Shown in pieces: positions 5,660 to 8,013 of a stretch of DNA of 8,013 nucleotides. Source of the DNA: Acidobacteriota bacterium (GTDB taxonomy: Bacteria > Acidobacteriota > Blastocatellia > Pyrinomonadales > Pyrinomonadaceae). The position numbers and the translations under genes are program-made. Below the pieces are notes generated by a model, which saw only the letters and a program-made list of their open reading frames with translations, was not told the origin of the DNA and did no database searches. The DNA lies in assembly GCA_020853255.1 (NCBI GenBank), contig JADYZI010000087.1, positions 1 through 8,013 on the forward strand, given 5' to 3'. Numbering within the stretch: the stretch's first letter is position 1; each line of letters begins with the position of its first letter.

Positions 5660-6162
5660 ATCTCTTCAAGCTCGCGTTCCGGTGAATGAAAGGCGTAAAA
5701 GATGGAGGTAACGGACGCCGCGACGATGGTTAAGGCGCCGATAACCCGGATCAGGCTGGCGATCACTTTTGTGGAATCAAGCAGGCCGAGATGCGTCAAC
5801 ATCCAATTCCAATCGTGAATTCCGCCACCCACGAGCGGAAGTTCCATCGCCACGGCATCCTGAGCATAGACATGAACATTGATGACGCTTTGCCCGACCC
5901 AAAAGAGAACGATCGCGGCGGAGTAGTGCTTTTCGTTCCACCAAAAATAGCCGACGAAGACGGCGGGCAAGATAAGTTGGAAAAGCGTCCCGCCCGCCAT
6001 ACCGATAAATTCGCCAAAGATGCCGAATATCAGATGGCCTGTTTCATGTATAGGCAGATCGACCATATCGAGGAAACTGCCCTGCATCGGGGCGTATGCG
6101 ATCCACAGGAAGTAGAGCGTGAGAAGAGCGGCGAAGACAAGTTTTGGATAGCTAATGTTCAT
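5656..6162 (-). CDS. Small membrane protein with HETGH (M50-like metalloprotease motif)
   Basis: A 168-residue hydrophobic protein. Probable helices: 7-27, about 37-57, 58-76, 80-97 and 133-157. The zinc-type motif HExxH appears as HETGH (39-43, preceded by DLP) at the start of a hydrophobic segment, followed by GGTLFQLILPAVFVGYFWW (58-76). This is reminiscent of membrane-embedded M50/site-2 proteases, where HExxH lies in a helix. A late conserved-looking loop, GGGIHDWNWML (112-122), could supply a further ligand (H116 or D117), but the classical LDG/NPDG motif is absent. It is shorter than most M50 proteins. Its stop overlaps the SDR start (ATGA). Function unknown; an intramembrane protease or a degenerate relative is possible. 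Confidence 0.7.
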   Translation of the reverse strand: MNISYPKLVFAALLTLYFLWIAYAPMQGSFLDMVDLPIHETGHLIFGIFGEFIGMAGGTLFQLILPAVFVGYFWWNEKHYSAAIVLFWVGQSVINVHVYAQDAVAMELPLVGGGIHDWNWMLTHLGLLDSTKVIASLIRVIGALTIVAASVTSIFYAFHSPERELEEI

Positions 6163-6237
6163 CGATCTTGTAATTTGCTTTGGCGTACCGCTGTCCGGGC
6201 CGTGCGAGAAATCCCATGAGACCGAAAATGCGAGCGG

Positions 6238-7104
6238 TCAAAGCAATCTATTTTTAGAGATAAACTCTTTAACCAGAGCATTAAACTCTTTTGGCTTTTC
6301 CATGTGCAGCCAGTGGCTCACGCCATCGAACATATGGAATTCCATTTTGGGCGCGACCGTCCGATATTGCTGCTCGAGGTCTTTCGGCCAATACGGGCTT
6401 CGTGCCATCACCGCAAGGAGCGGCACATTTATTTTTCCGTGCGCGGCATAAGCATCGGCATTCATCAATCTCATAGCGCTGATGCCGACGTAATCTGGTG
6501 TTGCCAACATCGATGAGCGGATAAACGGTTTGACGTTCGCGTGCGTCGGCTCGAGCATTTGATCAAGGAACTTCGGGCCGATACTGTTTTTGTAGTCCGC
6601 CAGGATCGGCTCAAAATACTTCTCAACTTCATCACGTGGGGAAAACGCCATCAACTCACCGTCAACGACGATCAGGCCAAGAGTCTTTTCAGGGAACAGT
6701 TCGTAAAATCTTCGAACGATTGGCGTGCCCATGCTGTGGCCGGTCAGCACGACTTTTTTGACCCCGGCCTTTTTCATAACCGCATCGACTGACCGGGCGA
6801 AAAACTCCATCGAATAATCGATCTTGGGTTTATCGCTCTCTCCATGGCCGGGCAGGTCCATTGCGATCACGCGATATTCTGGAAAGGCCTTGTATTGGTC
6901 CCGCCAAAATTCGAGATTGCATGTCCAGCAATGGATAAGGACAAGCGCGTTTGTGGACTTCGCGTTACCGATATCATAATAGCGGACCTTGTTTCCTTGA
7001 TATTCAGCCCATTTCGCCTTAGGCAAAGTCGTCTGGGCCGATATTCCGATGGCGCCGGCGATGATGGATAAAAATAGGGTCAGTAGTATTCGCGTTGATG
7101 TCAT
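6238..7104 (-). CDS. Secreted alpha/beta-fold hydrolase
   Basis: A 288-residue protein. Residues 1-23 form a Sec-type signal (short basic start, hydrophobic core, GISA-Q), so it is likely exported. The alpha/beta hydrolase core begins around 37. The oxyanion segment LIHCWTCN has Cys-Trp in place of the usual Gly-Gly. DLPGHGESDKP (83-93) is typical, the nucleophile elbow GHSMG places S124, and H264 in GVSHWLHMEKP is the catalytic His. After strand 7 (VPLLAVMARSPYWPKD) no Asp occupies the normal spot; D148 (VVDGE) after strand 6 may act instead. The substrate is unknown (an ester or similar). The ATG overlaps the GNAT stop (ATGA), and AGGGAG at 7115-7120 lies 10 bases upstream. Confidence 0.87.
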   Translation of the reverse strand: MTSTRILLTLFLSIIAGAIGISAQTTLPKAKWAEYQGNKVRYYDIGNAKSTNALVLIHCWTCNLEFWRDQYKAFPEYRVIAMDLPGHGESDKPKIDYSMEFFARSVDAVMKKAGVKKVVLTGHSMGTPIVRRFYELFPEKTLGLIVVDGELMAFSPRDEVEKYFEPILADYKNSIGPKFLDQMLEPTHANVKPFIRSSMLATPDYVGISAMRLMNADAYAAHGKINVPLLAVMARSPYWPKDLEQQYRTVAPKMEFHMFDGVSHWLHMEKPKEFNALVKEFISKNRLL

Positions 7105-7628
7105 TGGTCTCGTACTCCCTTCAAGAATCTATCTTTGGATATTGCATAAAATTTGCAGTCCATCCCGTAGGCCTGCTTCATTCCTTCATAAACCATGCCG
7201 CACTTTTCCATTATTCGCCATGACCCGATATTTGCTTGATCGCAAACCGCGACAATGCGCTCAAGGCCGGCGGTTTCAAAACCGTATTTTAGCCACGCCT
7301 TCGCGCACTCGGTTCCAAGTCCGCGATTCCAATACGCCTTTTTCAAACTGTACCCAACCTCAATTTCGCCAGTGTCTTCCAATGGCTGCAACCCGCTTCC
7401 GCCTATAGTTTCACCCGTTTCTTTCCAGATCATCGCAGACATTCCGAATCCGAATTTCTCGTAACACGCGATGTAAAAGTCCAACCGCTTTGTAACCTCG
7501 GCCGGGTTTTGCCTTTCCCAGCCGCCAAGATACCGATGGACTTCGGGGTCCGAGCGTAGCTCGATCAACTCAGGGAGATCATCAAGAGTATATGGCCGGA
7601 TCAGAAGTCTCTGTGTTTCAAACTGCAT
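7101..7628 (-). CDS. GNAT N-acetyltransferase, RimJ/RimL-like
   Basis: A 175-residue acetyl-CoA-dependent acetyltransferase of the Acetyltransf_3 (RimJ/RimL) type. Features: ETQRLLIRPYTLDDLPEL at the N-terminus; GEIEVGYSLKKAYWNRGLGTECAKAWL (87-113), with the pyrophosphate-binding G-L-G turn (103-105); and ANIGSWRIMEKCGMVYEG (132-149), the usual N-x-x-S-x-x-x-x-E-K-x-G-F/M motif. The substrate could be a ribosomal protein N-terminus, a small amine or an antibiotic; nothing here decides. The start is taken as ATG 7628; an in-frame TTG lies at 7634, and neither has a clear Shine-Dalgarno. It is the first complete gene after pdxH and is coupled to the hydrolase downstream. Confidence 0.9.
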   Translation of the reverse strand: MQFETQRLLIRPYTLDDLPELIELRSDPEVHRYLGGWERQNPAEVTKRLDFYIACYEKFGFGMSAMIWKETGETIGGSGLQPLEDTGEIEVGYSLKKAYWNRGLGTECAKAWLKYGFETAGLERIVAVCDQANIGSWRIMEKCGMVYEGMKQAYGMDCKFYAISKDRFLKGVRDQ

Positions 7629-7634
7629 AGACAA

Positions 7635-7762
7635 AGGAATAGAGGAGATCTCGCGTCAATTATCGGCAAAACTTTAGCCGGCGACGAAAGTGATGCCAGG
7701 TTAAATTCACCGCAATCAAGCCGGGGTTTTGGAAGCCGGCGAGCGTCACGGGCCGCGAAAGG
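7635..7762. other. Spacer between pdxH and the GNAT gene
   Basis: About 128 bases with no gene I can support. GCCGGCGA occurs twice in direct orientation (7677-7684 and 7735-7742). On the minus strand GCCGG and CCGGC flank an 11-base loop just after pdxH, which could be a weak hairpin, but no T-run follows. No recognisable -35/-10 pair for the GNAT gene was found, so read-through from pdxH is the simplest view. Confidence 0.4.
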
Positions 7763-8013
7763 TTACGGTGAAAGTCTTGCGATAGCCCAGCAATCAGCCT
7801 GTTTTGTATATACGACCCGATCGTGCAGGCGGCTTGGGCGGCCCTGCCAGAATTCGAATCGTTCGGGGATGACGCGAAAGCCGCCCCAGAAAGGCGGGCA
7901 AGGTACATCTTCGCCAAATCGGTTCCGGATCTTTGTAATTCTTTGTTCCAGTTCCTGTCGGCTTTCAAGAACGCTGCTTTGCCGGGATGCCCAGGCGCCG
8001 ATGCGGCTTTCCA
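7763..8013 (-). CDS. pdxH: Pyridoxine/pyridoxamine 5'-phosphate oxidase, C-terminal part
   Basis: The last 82 residues of PdxH; the rest lies beyond the right edge (family length about 210-220). The frame reads [18 protein letters not shown], then [19 protein letters not shown] and finally [14 protein letters not shown]...[12 protein letters not shown]. This matches the PdxH family signature (E-F/W-W-Q-x4-R-L-H-D-R) and the universal R-L-x-P end. PdxH is a dimeric FMN enzyme that oxidises pyridoxine or pyridoxamine 5'-phosphate to pyridoxal 5'-phosphate in the salvage and final steps of vitamin B6 metabolism. An overlapping longer open frame in another phase is not a gene. It is probably the upstream member of the minus-strand run. 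Confidence 0.95.
   Translation of the reverse strand, partial: ESRIGAWASRQSSVLESRQELEQRITKIRNRFGEDVPCPPFWGGFRVIPERFEFWQGRPSRLHDRVVYTKQADCWAIARLSP

Noticed and set aside
5674..5681. Third GCGTTCCG copy
   Set aside because: It lies inside the coding end of the HETGH membrane protein and is not preceded by a palindrome, so it is probably chance.
7660..7968. 102-codon open frame on the minus strand overlapping the end of pdxH
   Set aside because: The pdxH frame in the same stretch carries the family signature [14 protein letters not shown] and ends in RLSP. The competing frame has no family resemblance and a composition expected of a shifted reading.

Overview
The window looks like ordinary chromosomal DNA from a moderately GC-rich free-living bacterium. 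The left part has the widely conserved order (rpsP)-khpA-rimM-trmD-rplS-...-rnhB. The palindromic and heptad spacer repeats, and the general look of the proteins, remind me of Acidobacteriota of the Blastocatellia/Pyrinomonadales type. That assignment is an impression, not a demonstration.

Left half (1-3930, plus strand): a translation and RNA cluster. It encodes the KH RNA-binding protein KhpA, the 30S maturation factor RimM, the tRNA m1G37 methyltransferase TrmD and ribosomal protein L19. A short Tat-exported antibiotic-biosynthesis-monooxygenase-like protein, ribonuclease HII and an unrecognised four-helix membrane protein follow. Four of the spacers carry repeats: two short palindromes that share GCGTTCCG (before khpA and rplS) and two unrelated AT-rich arrays with a 7-base period (before trmD and after rplS). 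rnhB has a TATAAT box placed so that its mRNA would be leaderless.

Right half (3999-8013, minus strand): a co-oriented run that converges on the left cluster at about 3931-3998. In transcription order it holds the 3' end of pdxH (entering from the right edge), a RimJ-type GNAT acetyltransferase, a secreted alpha/beta hydrolase, a small membrane protein with an HETGH metalloprotease-like motif, a short-chain dehydrogenase and a WalJ/YycJ-type metallo-beta-lactamase-fold protein. Two junctions are 4-base ATGA overlaps, so at least GNAT-hydrolase and HETGH protein-SDR are probably translationally coupled.

No rRNA, tRNA, CRISPR array, insertion sequence or phage gene is visible. No gene-free stretch exceeds 300 bases; the longest are about 128 bases (7635-7762) and 93 bases (2131-2223). 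I see no clear new defence or mobile system. The points most worth a second look are the repeat-filled spacers, the HETGH membrane protein, the Tat-ABM protein with a well-placed internal start, and the leaderless rnhB.
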